A program made the position numbers and the translations under genes. Positions 7,727 through 16,658 of a stretch of DNA of 64,000 nucleotides are shown in pieces. The first letter of the stretch is position 1. Each line of letters starts with the position of its first letter. The notes beneath the pieces are model-generated. The model saw only the letters and a list, made by a program, of their open reading frames with translations. It was not told the origin of the DNA and ran no database searches. Source of the DNA: Clostridium ragsdalei P11. GTDB lineage: Bacteria; Bacillota; Clostridia; Clostridiales; Clostridiaceae. The stretch is from NCBI RefSeq assembly GCF_001675165.1, contig NZ_LROS01000011.1, forward strand, positions 248,001-312,000, read 5' to 3'.

Positions 7727-8806
7727 TTATATTTCATTATTTTTATAAATTCTATACTTGCCAGAATGATCAGACATAACATTTATGGACTTTTCATCTG
7801 CATTATACATAAATACATCCACATTATCCTGCTGGTCTTCCTTTTCCATACCTGTAAAATACACATTACCATTTTCATCTTCAGCTATTCCTGAAGAAAT
7901 ACCAAAAGTTTGTGGAAAATCATAGGTAATCCTGTTTACTGTACCACTTTCTTCTTTAAACTCATAAAGTGCAGTGTTATTGTCCTTTTGATTTCCAATA
8001 AAAAATACACTTTTTCTCTTTTTATCTGATACTGAACTATATATTTCTGTAAATTCATCACTTAAAAGTGTAAACTGTTTACTTTCATTATTATAAAAAT
8101 ATAAATATAACTCATTGTAATTTCTCGATAAAAACAATATATCATTTCCTACTGGAATAAAATATATACAGTATCCTTTAATATCATTTAAATATATTTG
8201 CTCTCTGTCTGTATTAAAATCATATATATATGCTTTACTAGAATTTGCTTTTCCTTCCATGCTTCCATAATAAATTATTCTATGATCATCCAGCCACTCA
8301 TATAAATCTCCAGAAACTAGAACCTTCGATTTAATATCTAAATATTTTTTATTTTTTATATCGTATACTTTCATTCCCTCAGCACTATATACCGAATTGT
8401 TTTTAAAAGTCCTAAAGGCAATCTTATCTCCTGTAGAATTTATTTTCATATTTCGTGCATTATAAAAATTTTTAACTTCATCCACAGAATCCTTAGTAAT
8501 TATATCTATTTTATTTTTATTAGAACCTTTTTCCTTGTTTAAATAAATAAAAGTGGTTTTCTTTGTGTCATATAGCATTTCCTCTATATTATTTATATTG
8601 CTATTCGTTAAGTTTTGGGATAACTTATAATTACCCACATTAAATATCTTCGTATCAGTTTCTTTAGCTTCAACTGCTATAACATTAGAATAATGAATAT
8701 TTGCTCCACTTTTACCTTTGTTTACATCTCTAAGTGTACAACTACTTAATATGAGAAATGTAAAAGACATGAAAACAAAAAAAATTATCATTCTAAAGTT
8801 TTTCAT
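7727..8806 (-). CDS. Predicted lipoprotein with beta-propeller-like repeats
   Basis: 359 residues. The N terminus is a lipoprotein signal (MKNFRM, a hydrophobic stretch, then LSSC lipobox with Cys near 23). The mature part is Tyr/Asn/Lys-rich and shows repeated blade-like stretches (IYLNKEK..., AYIYDFNTDREQIYLND, LYLYFYNNESKQFTLLSD, ALYEFKEESGTVNRITYD, VFMYNADEKSINVMSD) reminiscent of TolB/WD40-type propellers. No enzyme motif is seen. It overlaps the dapF stop by one base, so both are probably translated from one mRNA, but no functional link to lysine synthesis is evident. Confidence 0.65.
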   Translation of the reverse strand: MKNFRMIIFFVFMSFTFLILSSCTLRDVNKGKSGANIHYSNVIAVEAKETDTKIFNVGNYKLSQNLTNSNINNIEEMLYDTKKTTFIYLNKEKGSNKNKIDIITKDSVDEVKNFYNARNMKINSTGDKIAFRTFKNNSVYSAEGMKVYDIKNKKYLDIKSKVLVSGDLYEWLDDHRIIYYGSMEGKANSSKAYIYDFNTDREQIYLNDIKGYCIYFIPVGNDILFLSRNYNELYLYFYNNESKQFTLLSDEFTEIYSSVSDKKRKSVFFIGNQKDNNTALYEFKEESGTVNRITYDFPQTFGISSGIAEDENGNVYFTGMEKEDQQDNVDVFMYNADEKSINVMSDHSGKYRIYKNNEI

Positions 8807-9627
8807 TAAATATCATATTCCCCTTTAAACGAAACCTCTGCAGGACCTGTCATAAAAACTTTATTGTCTTTCACTTCTATAAAAAGAATTCCTCCTGGAA
8901 CCTGAGCTTTAACTTTTCCCTCTGTAAAGCCAAGCTTATTTGAAGCCACAGCACAGGCACAAGTTCCCGTACCACAGGCTAAAGTAGGACCTGCTCCTCT
9001 TTCCCAAGTTTTTATTTTAATTTCGTCCTTATTTAAAACTTCACAAAAGTTTACATTAGTTCCTTCAGGGAAAATAGAATATTTTTCAATAGCCTTTCCT
9101 TCTTTCACATCATACTTTTCAAGATCACCAAATATAACTGTATGAGGTACTCCCATAAACATTGAAGTAATACTATAAGTTTTTTCATTAATTTTTAATT
9201 CCTTTTTTACAACTTCATCACAGGAGTTTACTGGAATTTTTTTTGGATCAAAAGAAGGTGTTCCCATATCAATAGTGACTTCATTCACTTTACCATTTTC
9301 TACATTCAAAAATGCTTCCTTTATACCATCCCCCGTTTCTATCTTTATAGGAGACTCTTTTACTAAATTTTCTTCCCATACATATTTTGCAAAACATCTT
9401 ATTCCGTTTCCACACATAGATGCATAAGAACCATCTGAGTTTATTATTACCATTTTAATCTGCGCAATTTCACTCTGGCGAACTATCAATATTCCATCTC
9501 CGCCTATTCCAAAATGTCTATTACAAAGCTTTAATCCAAGTTCTTTTTCTTTTCCTAAAAATCTATTCTCTCTGTCATCTATTACTACAAAATCATTTCC
9601 AGTACCTTGCATTTTAGTAAACTTCAT
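8806..9627 (-). CDS. dapF: Diaminopimelate epimerase
   Basis: 273 residues, the normal length. It converts LL- to meso-diaminopimelate in the cytoplasm for lysine and peptidoglycan synthesis. Both catalytic cysteines are in view: the first in SMCGNGIRCFAKY (about residue 72) and the second in LACGTGTCACAVA (about residue 218). The opening MKFTKMQGTGNDFVVID is the family signature. The product fits the diaminopimelate-type MurE encoded at 26011. It is followed by the lipoprotein gene with a one-base overlap and is divergent from rqcH. AAGGGTG upstream supports the start. Confidence 0.95.
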   Translation of the reverse strand: MKFTKMQGTGNDFVVIDDRENRFLGKEKELGLKLCNRHFGIGGDGILIVRQSEIAQIKMVIINSDGSYASMCGNGIRCFAKYVWEENLVKESPIKIETGDGIKEAFLNVENGKVNEVTIDMGTPSFDPKKIPVNSCDEVVKKELKINEKTYSITSMFMGVPHTVIFGDLEKYDVKEGKAIEKYSIFPEGTNVNFCEVLNKDEIKIKTWERGAGPTLACGTGTCACAVASNKLGFTEGKVKAQVPGGILFIEVKDNKVFMTGPAEVSFKGEYDI

Positions 9628-9780
9628 GTTAAAATTTCACCCTTCCATAAAGATGCTGTATATTTCAAATTAAGTTTACTACTGTAATAATCTTTTATCA
9701 ATAAAATTTTTACAACTTTATTTTAAAAATTCTAGATGATATAATTTATTAAATACATAACTTACGAGAGGATGAACAAT

Positions 9781-11517
9781 ATGGCTTTAGACGGTATTTT
9801 CATACACAGCATTTTAAAAGAATTGAAAGAAAAAATACTAGGGGGAAAAGTTGAAAAAATAAATCAACCTGAAAAGGATGAAATAGTATTAAGCATTAAA
9901 AATGGAAGGAAAAATTATAAGCTTTTATTAAGTGCAAGTCCAGTATATCCTAAAATGCATATTACAGTTAAAAGCAAACAGAATCCACTTCAGCCGCCTA
10001 TGTTTTGCATGGTTTTGAGAAAGCACCTAAGCCCATCAAAATTAGTTGACATAAGACAATTGGATACAGATAGAATTGTTTTTTTAGATTTTGAAAGCTC
10101 AGATGAACTGGGCTTTAACAGTATATATACATTAGTAATAGAAATAATGGGAAGACATAGTAATATAACTTTAGTGCGAAAAAGAGATAACTTGATCATG
10201 GATAGCATAAAACATATAACACCTGAAATAAACACCGTGAGATCCCTATTTCCCGGGATAAAGTACGTATTTCCACCAACTTCAAATAAACTAAATCCCA
10301 TTTTCTTTACAAAAGAAGATTTTAAAAAGTTTTTAACAACTACCTCAACAAAAATTGATAAAAGCTTTTTTTCAAAAGTGTTTACTGGCATAAGCAGTTC
10401 TTTTTCAAAGGAATTGTTCTACAAATTAAATAGTGAAAAAGATTTTTTAGGAAATAACAATTTAGACTTTCTATACGACTTTTGCAGGAAAATCTCTGAT
10501 GAATTACTAAATGGGGATTTTTACTTTGCATCCTATATGGAAAATGAAAAAATAAAAGATTTCTACTGTTATAAATTAACCTATTTAGACAAATGCAAAG
10601 AAAAATACTATACTACACCTTCCCAGTTAGTAGAAGAATTTTACTATGAAAAGGACAAATGTGATAGATTAAGTAACAAAAGTTCTGACCTTTCTAAACT
10701 CATAAATATAAACTTAGAAAGATGCACCAAGAAAATAAAAATTCTAGCAGATAACATTGAGGAAGCTAAAAATAAAGATACTTTTAGAATATATGGTGAA
10801 CTCTTAACTTCACAAATCTACAATATAAAAAAGGGTGACAGTCATATAGAAATTCAAAATTACTATAGTGAAAAAATGGAGTCTTTAGATATAAAACTTG
10901 ATAAAAATAAAACTCCTTCTGAAAATATACAACGCTATTTTAAGAAATACAATAAATTAAAGAAAACAGAACAAGCTGCAAATGAACAGTTAAAAATAGC
11001 AAAAGACGAAATGGAGTATTTGACTTCTGTAATGACCAACATAAAAAATTGTGAAAACTACGATGATATTGAGGAAATAAAAAAGGAACTTATGGAAAGC
11101 GGGTATATAAAATTTAAAAAATCAAATACTAAAAAGAAGAGTAGGGACTCCAAACCAATGAAGTTTATATCCAGTGATGGAATAGAAATATATGTAGGTA
11201 AAAATAATCTTCAAAATGATTATCTTACCCTTAAATTTGGAGACAAGAGAGATATATGGCTTCATACTAAAGAAATTCCTGGGTCTCACGTAATAATAAA
11301 AAATTTTGGCAAAGTTCCAGATAAAACTTTGGAAGAAGCTGCAAATCTTGCAGCATACTACAGTAAAGCTAAAAATTCCTCCAAAGTAGCCGTAGATTAC
11401 ACAGAAATTAAAAATGTTCACAAACCAAATGGTGCCAAACCGGGAATGGTAATATATTATACTAATCAAACCATTTATACAGACCCCACAAAACCAGATA
11501 TAAAACAGCTTCAGTAA
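9781..11517 (+). CDS. rqcH: Rqc2/NFACT-type ribosome quality control protein (RqcH/FbpA)
   Basis: 578 residues. The NFACT-N domain begins MALDGIFIHSILKEL; a long coiled coil (about 270-430) and the C-terminal NFACT-R domain with IWLHTKEIPGSHVII follow. Bacterial RqcH binds stalled 50S subunits and adds C-terminal alanine tails; older annotation calls the family fibronectin-binding proteins. GAGAGG lies nine bases before the ATG at 9781; an in-frame ATG at 9772 is adjacent to that site and less likely. The gene stands alone on the plus strand, divergent from dapF, with a TATAAT-like box at 9740-9745 but only a poor -35. Confidence 0.9.
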   Translation: MALDGIFIHSILKELKEKILGGKVEKINQPEKDEIVLSIKNGRKNYKLLLSASPVYPKMHITVKSKQNPLQPPMFCMVLRKHLSPSKLVDIRQLDTDRIVFLDFESSDELGFNSIYTLVIEIMGRHSNITLVRKRDNLIMDSIKHITPEINTVRSLFPGIKYVFPPTSNKLNPIFFTKEDFKKFLTTTSTKIDKSFFSKVFTGISSSFSKELFYKLNSEKDFLGNNNLDFLYDFCRKISDELLNGDFYFASYMENEKIKDFYCYKLTYLDKCKEKYYTTPSQLVEEFYYEKDKCDRLSNKSSDLSKLININLERCTKKIKILADNIEEAKNKDTFRIYGELLTSQIYNIKKGDSHIEIQNYYSEKMESLDIKLDKNKTPSENIQRYFKKYNKLKKTEQAANEQLKIAKDEMEYLTSVMTNIKNCENYDDIEEIKKELMESGYIKFKKSNTKKKSRDSKPMKFISSDGIEIYVGKNNLQNDYLTLKFGDKRDIWLHTKEIPGSHVIIKNFGKVPDKTLEEAANLAAYYSKAKNSSKVAVDYTEIKNVHKPNGAKPGMVIYYTNQTIYTDPTKPDIKQLQ

Positions 11518-11604
11518 AAATTTTCAAGTAGGTTTTTTTAAATAATCTTTTAAGACAAAATAGACCATATTTATTCTGTAAAACCAATGTAATGCCAAAA
11601 AAAC

Positions 11605-11633
11605 TTGCAATATTAAAGAAACTATCTTATAAT
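11605..11633 (+). promoter_or_regulatory. Sigma-A-type promoter of pyrR-uraA
   Basis: TTGCAA (11605-11610) and a perfect TATAAT (11628-11633) are spaced by 17 bases. The expected transcription start near 11640 leaves a leader of about 185 bases that contains the PyrR-binding motif and the attenuator hairpin described next. Confidence 0.75.
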
Positions 11634-11639
11634 AAGTTG

Positions 11640-11737
11640 TGAATTTAATATCTTTTAAAATGATCCAGTGAGGTCAATAAAGTATTTTTATATCCGTATG
11701 ACTATTATGTCCTTCACTACGTGAAGGACATTTTTTA
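11640..11737 (+). promoter_or_regulatory. PyrR-dependent transcription attenuator
   Basis: GATCCAGTGAGGTCAATAAAG at about 11662-11682 matches the conserved PyrR-binding loop (CCAGNGAGG core), and an intrinsic terminator follows at 11709. In the known Bacillus mechanism, UMP-loaded PyrR binds this loop, blocks the antiterminator and allows termination. Placement directly before pyrR and the uracil permease gene makes autoregulation by uridine nucleotides the obvious reading. The antiterminator pairing itself was not folded. Confidence 0.85.
11709..11737 (+). terminator. Attenuator terminator hairpin
   Basis: GTCCTTCAC and GTGAAGGAC pair perfectly around a TAC loop and are followed by A and a T6 run. 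It lies about 90 bases before the pyrR start, so it is the conditional stop of the leader rather than the end of rqcH. Confidence 0.9.
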
Positions 11738-11824
11738 TAATACTTATACTATAAATAAAATTGAAATAAGCACAATTATAATTGTAAATTGTAAATTGTA
11801 AATTAAAAAAGAAGGGAGGGACAT

Positions 11825-12361
11825 GTGTTGAAATTAAAAGCACTTATTTTAGATGAAAAGGCTATGAATAGAACTTTAAAAAGAATATCCCACGAAATAT
11901 TAGAAAAGAATAGAGGAACAGAGGATATAATACTTGTAGGAATAAAAAGAAGGGGATACCCCTTAGCAAAAAGGATAGCCGAGAACATTTATAAAATTGA
12001 AGGAATAAAGTTAAAAGTAGAGGATGTAGATATTGGCCTCTATAGAGATGATTTAACCAGCCTTGCAGGACAACCTGTACTAAAAGGATCTAATCTAATA
12101 GATGTGGAAAACAAAAAAATTATATTAGTAGATGATGTTATCTACACAGGCAGAACTGCAAGAGCAGCAATCGATGCTATTATTCATTTTGGAAGGCCAA
12201 AATTAATTCAGCTGGCAGTTTTAGTTGATCGAGGACATAGGGAACTTCCTATTAGGGCCGATTATGTAGGTAAAAACATTCCTACCTCTAGAAATGAAAT
12301 GATATCCGTTGAAATTGCAGAAATAGACAAAAATGATTCAGTAAAAATATATGAATTATAA
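11825..12361 (+). CDS. pyrR: PyrR pyrimidine operon attenuation protein / uracil phosphoribosyltransferase
   Basis: 178 residues. The type I PRTase fold is recognised by the PRPP loop [13 protein letters not shown] (about 100-112), and [13 protein letters not shown] and [12 protein letters not shown] are typical of PyrR. It is an RNA-binding regulator that also has weak uracil phosphoribosyltransferase activity. The GTG at 11825 and a TTG at 11828 share the AGGGAGG binding site; the second has the better spacing (7 bases), so the true protein may lack one residue. It is the first gene of a two-gene unit with uraA, behind its own attenuator. Confidence 0.95.
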   Translation: MLKLKALILDEKAMNRTLKRISHEILEKNRGTEDIILVGIKRRGYPLAKRIAENIYKIEGIKLKVEDVDIGLYRDDLTSLAGQPVLKGSNLIDVENKKIILVDDVIYTGRTARAAIDAIIHFGRPKLIQLAVLVDRGHRELPIRADYVGKNIPTSRNEMISVEIAEIDKNDSVKIYEL

Positions 12362-12404
12362 ACTTTTAAAATAGTCCTTGAGAGACTAGAAAAGGAGCAC
12401 ATAA

Positions 12405-13703
12405 ATGAAAAATATTGTTGATGTAGAAGAAAAATTACCCATAGGAGTTACCATACCTCTTAGTTTTCAGCATTTATTTGCAATGGTAGGTTCAACTATC
12501 CTTGTTCCAATTTTAACAGGAATGAGTCCATCCATAGCATTATTTTGCAGTGGTATTGGAACCCTTATTTATATCTTATGTACCAAGGCCAAGCTTCCAG
12601 CTTACTTAGGTTCTTCTTTTGCTTTTATAAGTCCAATTCTTATAGCATCTAAAAGCTATGGGCCAGCATCTATGCTTTCTGGTGTAATAGCAGCAGGTTG
12701 TGTATATTTAATTGTAGCTGGCATAATAAAGCTTTGCGGTGTAAACTGGCTTAACAGAGCCCTTCCACCTGTAGTTGTTGGTTCCATAGTAATAGTAATA
12801 GGCCTAGGTCTTGCAGCTACAGCTATAAACTGGGCAGGATTCAACCCTACTTATACAACTGATCAGATGCAAAGTATACCAAGATGGGCATGGATGACAG
12901 TGTCTGCAATTACAGTTGCCGTAGCTGTTATTGGAACCATGTATTTTAAAGGATTTCTAGGAATAATACCTATACTAATAGCCATAATAGTTGGATATAT
13001 ATCTGCTTTAATTTTAGGTGTAGTACCAAAACAAGCGCTAGATACTATTGTAAGTACCAAACTTTTTAAATTGCCTCCATTTATGTTTCCTAAATTCAAT
13101 ATAAATGCTGTTATGCTTATGGCCCCTATTTCTTTTGTAACCTTAGCAGAACATATAGGTCACATTTACGTAACAAACAATGTAGTAGGAAGAGATTTTA
13201 CCAAAAATCCAGGACTTCATAGATCTATATTAGGAGATGGATTAGCCACTATATTTGCAGGTTTTGCAGGTGGACCTCCAACTACAACTTATGGAGAAAA
13301 TATAGGAGTTATGGCTATAACAAAAGTTTACAGTGTATGGGTTATAGGCGGTGCTGGAGTAATAGCTATACTGCTTTCATTTATAGGACCTGTAGCTGCT
13401 GTAATTGAAAATATGCCTATGCCTGTAATAGGTGGTGTAAGCATAGTGTTATTTGGAATAATAGCTTCTTCAGGTTTTAGAATATTTGTAGAGGATAAAA
13501 TAGATTTTAGTAAAAATAGAAATTTAATATTGACATCTGTCATAATAGTAATAGGAATTGGCGGCGCTTCCATAAACTTTTCTGTAGGTGGATCACCAGT
13601 TCAAATATCCGGTGTAGCTCTTGCAACTATTGTTGGAATAATACTTAATTTAATATTACCAGAAGAAAGTGCTTCTGAGAAATCAAATAAAGAAGCTGTT
13701 TAA
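12405..13703 (+). CDS. uraA: Uracil permease (NCS2 family)
   Basis: 432 residues, highly hydrophobic with the many membrane helices expected of the NAT/NCS2 family. The signatures PLSFQHLFAMVGSTILVP near the start and FAGGPPTTTYGENIGVMA in the conserved transport motif region are seen; the Glu in GENIG and the upstream AEHIGH are the substrate-binding positions in UraA. It imports uracil, probably with protons. Located 43 bases after pyrR (AGGAG before the ATG) and under the same PyrR attenuator, which fits salvage control. It ends at a strong bidirectional terminator. Confidence 0.93.
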   Translation: MKNIVDVEEKLPIGVTIPLSFQHLFAMVGSTILVPILTGMSPSIALFCSGIGTLIYILCTKAKLPAYLGSSFAFISPILIASKSYGPASMLSGVIAAGCVYLIVAGIIKLCGVNWLNRALPPVVVGSIVIVIGLGLAATAINWAGFNPTYTTDQMQSIPRWAWMTVSAITVAVAVIGTMYFKGFLGIIPILIAIIVGYISALILGVVPKQALDTIVSTKLFKLPPFMFPKFNINAVMLMAPISFVTLAEHIGHIYVTNNVVGRDFTKNPGLHRSILGDGLATIFAGFAGGPPTTTYGENIGVMAITKVYSVWVIGGAGVIAILLSFIGPVAAVIENMPMPVIGGVSIVLFGIIASSGFRIFVEDKIDFSKNRNLILTSVIIVIGIGGASINFSVGGSPVQISGVALATIVGIILNLILPEESASEKSNKEAV

Positions 13704-13714
13704 AAATTAGTCTA

Positions 13715-13748
13715 AAAAAGCAGTCTAAAATTATATAGACTGCTTTTT
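13715..13748. terminator. Bidirectional intrinsic terminator between uraA and rluD
   Basis: AAAAAGCAGTCTA pairs with TAGACTGCTTTTT around an eight-base loop. A/T runs on both sides allow function in both directions, and the converging genes uraA (plus) and rluD (minus) end here. The right arm touches the rluD stop codon. Confidence 0.9.
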
Positions 13749-14662
13749 TAATTCATATTATCTAAAACTTTTATCACTTTTTTAAAATAATCTGGTATTT
13801 CCGTTTCAAATTCTATATACTTTCCTGTAGCTGGATGAATAAAGCCAAGCTTTTCAGCATGGAGGAGCTGACCACCTAGTTTAAACCTCTGTTTTTTATA
13901 ACCATATACTGGATCTCCTACAAGAGGGTGCCCTATATATGCCATGTGTACTCTTATCTGATGTGTTCTTCCTGTTTCAAGTATGCATTTTATCAAAGTA
14001 TTATTTTTAAATCTTTTAATAACCTTATAATGGGTAATGGCCCTTTTTCCATTCACACAAACTGCCATTTTTATTTTATCTTTAGGATGTCTTGCAATAG
14101 GCTCATCTACAGTTCCCTCATCTAACTTTACGACTCCCTCTACTAAGGCTATGTATTCTCTAGTCATAGAATGATCCTTAAGCTGTTTCGCTAATTTATT
14201 ATGAGAATTATCATTTTTAGCTACTACAAGTATTCCTGAAGTGTCTTTGTCTATTCTATGTACTATACCCGGTCTTGTCACTCCATTTATACCAGATAAA
14301 TCATGGCAGTGATTTAAAAGAGCATTTACTAAAGTACCTTCATATACTCCTGGTGCAGGATGTACTATCATTCCTTGAGGCTTATTTACTACAATAACAT
14401 CCTTATCTTCATATAATATATCAAGAGGTATATCTTCTGACTGTATATTTAAATTCACAGGGTCAGGTATAGTAATTTCTATATTATCCCCTGCTTTAAT
14501 CTTATAATTGGATTTTTTTGCTTTTCCATTTACTTCTACCAACTTATCTTCTATTACATTTTGAATATATGATCTTGATTTATCTTGGAAGCATTTAGAC
14601 AGAAATACATCAAGTCTCATATTTTCTTCTTCACTACAAACCAAAAATTTTTTACTTTCCAT
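13748..14662 (-). CDS. rluD: RluD-family 23S rRNA pseudouridine synthase
   Basis: 304 residues. An N-terminal S4 RNA-binding domain (about 12-75, MRLDVFLSKCFQDKSRSYIQNVI) precedes a catalytic domain with GIVHRIDKDTSGILVVAKN, where Asp in HRIDKDTSG is the catalytic residue. The family makes pseudouridines in large-subunit rRNA; this paralogue equals Bacillus YlyB by its place after lspA. It overlaps the end of lspA by 11 bases, so the two are coupled. The exact target uridine cannot be told from sequence. Confidence 0.9.
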   Translation of the reverse strand: MESKKFLVCSEEENMRLDVFLSKCFQDKSRSYIQNVIEDKLVEVNGKAKKSNYKIKAGDNIEITIPDPVNLNIQSEDIPLDILYEDKDVIVVNKPQGMIVHPAPGVYEGTLVNALLNHCHDLSGINGVTRPGIVHRIDKDTSGILVVAKNDNSHNKLAKQLKDHSMTREYIALVEGVVKLDEGTVDEPIARHPKDKIKMAVCVNGKRAITHYKVIKRFKNNTLIKCILETGRTHQIRVHMAYIGHPLVGDPVYGYKKQRFKLGGQLLHAEKLGFIHPATGKYIEFETEIPDYFKKVIKVLDNMN

Positions 14663-15107
14663 ACTTTTCTTCCTTTAATAAATAGAATGCCAAAAGTGCA
14701 GTTCCTACTACCACCATCATATCTGCTATATTGAATACAGGAAAAGAATAAATGTCTTTATAATGGACAGAAATAAAGTCAACTACATATTTATACACTA
14801 TTCTATCCATCAAATTTCCCAAAGCTCCACTTATTATAAGTGAAAAACTTATTCTTATAAGCTTTGAATTAGGTTTATATTTTATAATATAAAATATCAT
14901 TCCTCCAACTACAACTATTGTAATTATAGTTAAAAAGTAAAGCTTACCCTGTAAAATTCCAAAAGCAGCTCCTTTATTTTGCAAATACAGTAATGAAAAC
15001 AAATCTTTTATTACTATTACCTGAGAAACTTTAGATAAAACTTCAATGGCCCATATTTTCGTAACCCTATCTATTAAAATTCCAAGTAATATTATAAATA
15101 TTTCCAC
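14652..15107 (-). CDS. lspA: Lipoprotein signal peptidase II
   Basis: 151 residues with four expected membrane helices. The catalytic aspartates lie in GALGNLMDRI and FPVFNIADMMVVVG, the conserved LspA blocks. It removes signal peptides from diacylglyceryl prolipoproteins, such as the lipoproteins at 7727 and 33811. The frame is open to 15128, but GGGAGG lies six bases before the GTG at 15107, and the shorter protein has normal family length, so I start there. Middle gene of mtnN-lspA-rluD. Confidence 0.92.
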   Translation of the reverse strand: MEIFIILLGILIDRVTKIWAIEVLSKVSQVIVIKDLFSLLYLQNKGAAFGILQGKLYFLTIITIVVVGGMIFYIIKYKPNSKLIRISFSLIISGALGNLMDRIVYKYVVDFISVHYKDIYSFPVFNIADMMVVVGTALLAFYLLKEEKYGK

Positions 15108-15138
15108 TATTTTCCTCCCAAAACGCAATGCGTAAAAT

Positions 15139-15831
15139 TTACAAGCTCATAATCATACTTTTAATTATTTGTGTAGAATTTTTTATGGCAATAGGTGCAA
15201 ATTTTTTATAGTCCATACTAGCACCATTGTTTGCGTTATCTGATATAGACCTTATTATTACAAAAGGTACATTGTTCAAATAAGCTACCTGTGCAATACT
15301 TCCACCTTCCATTTCACAAGCCAGTGCTCCAAACTCCTTGTTCAAATATCTAACCTTTTCTGTACTTGAAATAAATTGATCTCCTGTAACTATTCTTCCT
15401 ACAAAACTATTTATATTTCCTAATTTATTGCAGGCATCTTTAGCTTTTTCTACAAGTCTTCTATTACATTTAAAATCATATGTATCCAATCTAGGTATCT
15501 GTCCTACTTTATCTCCAAAAGCAGACGTATCCATATCATGCTGTACCAAATTATCTGCTATTACTATATCTCCTGGATATACATTTTCTCCTGCACCCCC
15601 TGCAATGCCTACATTTATTATATAATCTGCATTAAAATCATCTACAAGTATTTGGGCACATACTGCTGCATTTACCTTACCTATACCACTCCTTACTACC
15701 ACTATATCTTTATTATAAAGTTTTCCTAAATTAAATTTCATATTAGCTTTTTCTTCAACTTTCTCCAGTTCTAATTCAGATAAAAGTATTTCTACTTCTT
15801 CATCCATAGCTCCTATAATTCCAATAACCAT
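15139..15831 (-). CDS. mtnN: 5'-methylthioadenosine/S-adenosylhomocysteine nucleosidase
   Basis: 230 residues, the usual length. MVIGIIGAMDEEVEILLSEL, the NVGIAGG block, ALACEMEGGSIAQVAY (substrate-binding Met-Glu) and IRSISDNAN with the catalytic Asp are all seen. It hydrolyses MTA and SAH to free adenine, recycling by-products of methylation and polyamine synthesis. First gene of a minus-strand unit with lspA and rluD, preceded by a TTGACA promoter and separated from the dcw cluster by a terminator. AGGAGG lies upstream of the ATG. Confidence 0.94.
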   Translation of the reverse strand: MVIGIIGAMDEEVEILLSELELEKVEEKANMKFNLGKLYNKDIVVVRSGIGKVNAAVCAQILVDDFNADYIINVGIAGGAGENVYPGDIVIADNLVQHDMDTSAFGDKVGQIPRLDTYDFKCNRRLVEKAKDACNKLGNINSFVGRIVTGDQFISSTEKVRYLNKEFGALACEMEGGSIAQVAYLNNVPFVIIRSISDNANNGASMDYKKFAPIAIKNSTQIIKSMIMSL

Positions 15832-15869
15832 GTTTGTATGTCCTCCTCATTTTTATTTCTATAATTACT

Positions 15870-15899
15870 AGCATATATTAAATCAACATTGATTGTCAA
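15870..15899 (-). promoter_or_regulatory. Likely sigma-A-type promoter of mtnN-lspA-rluD
   Basis: Read on the minus strand, TTGACA (15899-15894) and TATGCT (15875-15870) are 18 bases apart, about 40 bases ahead of the mtnN start. The -35 is perfect and the -10 is fair. It comes directly after the terminator of the divIVA end of the dcw cluster, so the unit is probably transcribed on its own. Confidence 0.6.
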
Positions 15900-15925
15900 A
15901 TATGCTCTGTTTATCTGTGCATACT

Positions 15926-15957
15926 AAAAAGCCACTCTACTTTTAGAGTGGCTTTTT
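15926..15957 (-). terminator. Terminator at the end of the dcw/divIVA transcript
   Basis: AAAAAGCCACTCT pairs with AGAGTGGCTTTTT around a six-base loop. The minus-strand arm ends in a T run directly after the divIVA stop at 15958. Confidence 0.9.
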
Positions 15958-16641
15958 CTATCCTTTAATAAAAAAATTTTTAATTTCTTCGAGTTCATCT
16001 TTATCTTGAAAAATTTCCTTTTCCGTATGATTTGAGTCCTCTTTATTATCTTCATCAAATTCTTTGTTACTCTTTTCAACTAAAGAAACATCTTCCTTTT
16101 TTGGCTCTACTATTTCTATTTCCTTTTCCTTAACAGTAGTATCTTCTACTTCATTTTCATTTGATTCATACCCGATGTTATAATTCTTTACAAAATCTTT
16201 TTCCATATCATCAAACATTTCCATTTGAGTTTTCATAAAATTTCTAAACTTAGTTCTAAACTTAGAAAATTCCTGTTTTACATTTTCAAACTCATCTGTA
16301 ATTTGAATTACATCGCCATGGGCTTTATCTATTATCTTCTGTGCAGCATCATTTGCATTTTTTACTACAAATTCACTTTCCTTTTTAGCATTTTCTTTAG
16401 CCTGTTCAGAAGCATTTTGAGCTAATAAAAGTGTATCTTTTATAGTATTTTCCATTTTAGTATAATGACTTATTTTCTCATCCAAAGACTGCATTTTTTC
16501 CTTTAAAAGAGAATTTTCCTTATATATAGACTCATAATCTTCTGCTATTTTGTCTAAAAATTCGTCTACTTCATCTATATTATAACCTCTAAGTCCTTTT
16601 TTAAATTCCTTATTTGTTATCTCTGCAGCAGTAATAAACAT
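15958..16641 (-). CDS. divIVA: DivIVA cell-division/polarity protein
   Basis: 227 residues from the ATG at 16641; GAGGTG lies six bases upstream, whereas the longer frame start at 16650 overlaps that site. The N-terminal lipid-binding segment ITNKEFKKGLRGYNIDEVDEFLDKIAEDYE is the DivIVA signature and is followed by coiled coil (about 30-160) and a highly charged Glu/Lys-rich tail of variable type. It binds curved membrane at septa and poles and organises division and wall proteins. Last gene of the ylmE-sepF-ylmG-ylmH-divIVA string, as in other Firmicutes. Confidence 0.92.
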   Translation of the reverse strand: MFITAAEITNKEFKKGLRGYNIDEVDEFLDKIAEDYESIYKENSLLKEKMQSLDEKISHYTKMENTIKDTLLLAQNASEQAKENAKKESEFVVKNANDAAQKIIDKAHGDVIQITDEFENVKQEFSKFRTKFRNFMKTQMEMFDDMEKDFVKNYNIGYESNENEVEDTTVKEKEIEIVEPKKEDVSLVEKSNKEFDEDNKEDSNHTEKEIFQDKDELEEIKNFFIKG

Positions 16642-16658
16642 CACGAGCACCTCACAAA

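Noticed and set aside
9990-10391. Antisense open frame inside rqcH
   Set aside because: It is a shadow of the real gene on the other strand, with no binding site and an implausible composition.
11782-11803. Tandem ATTGTAA units just before pyrR as a possible phase-variation tract
   Set aside because: Only about three copies and outside the coding frame and promoter; similar low-complexity tails occur in other gaps.
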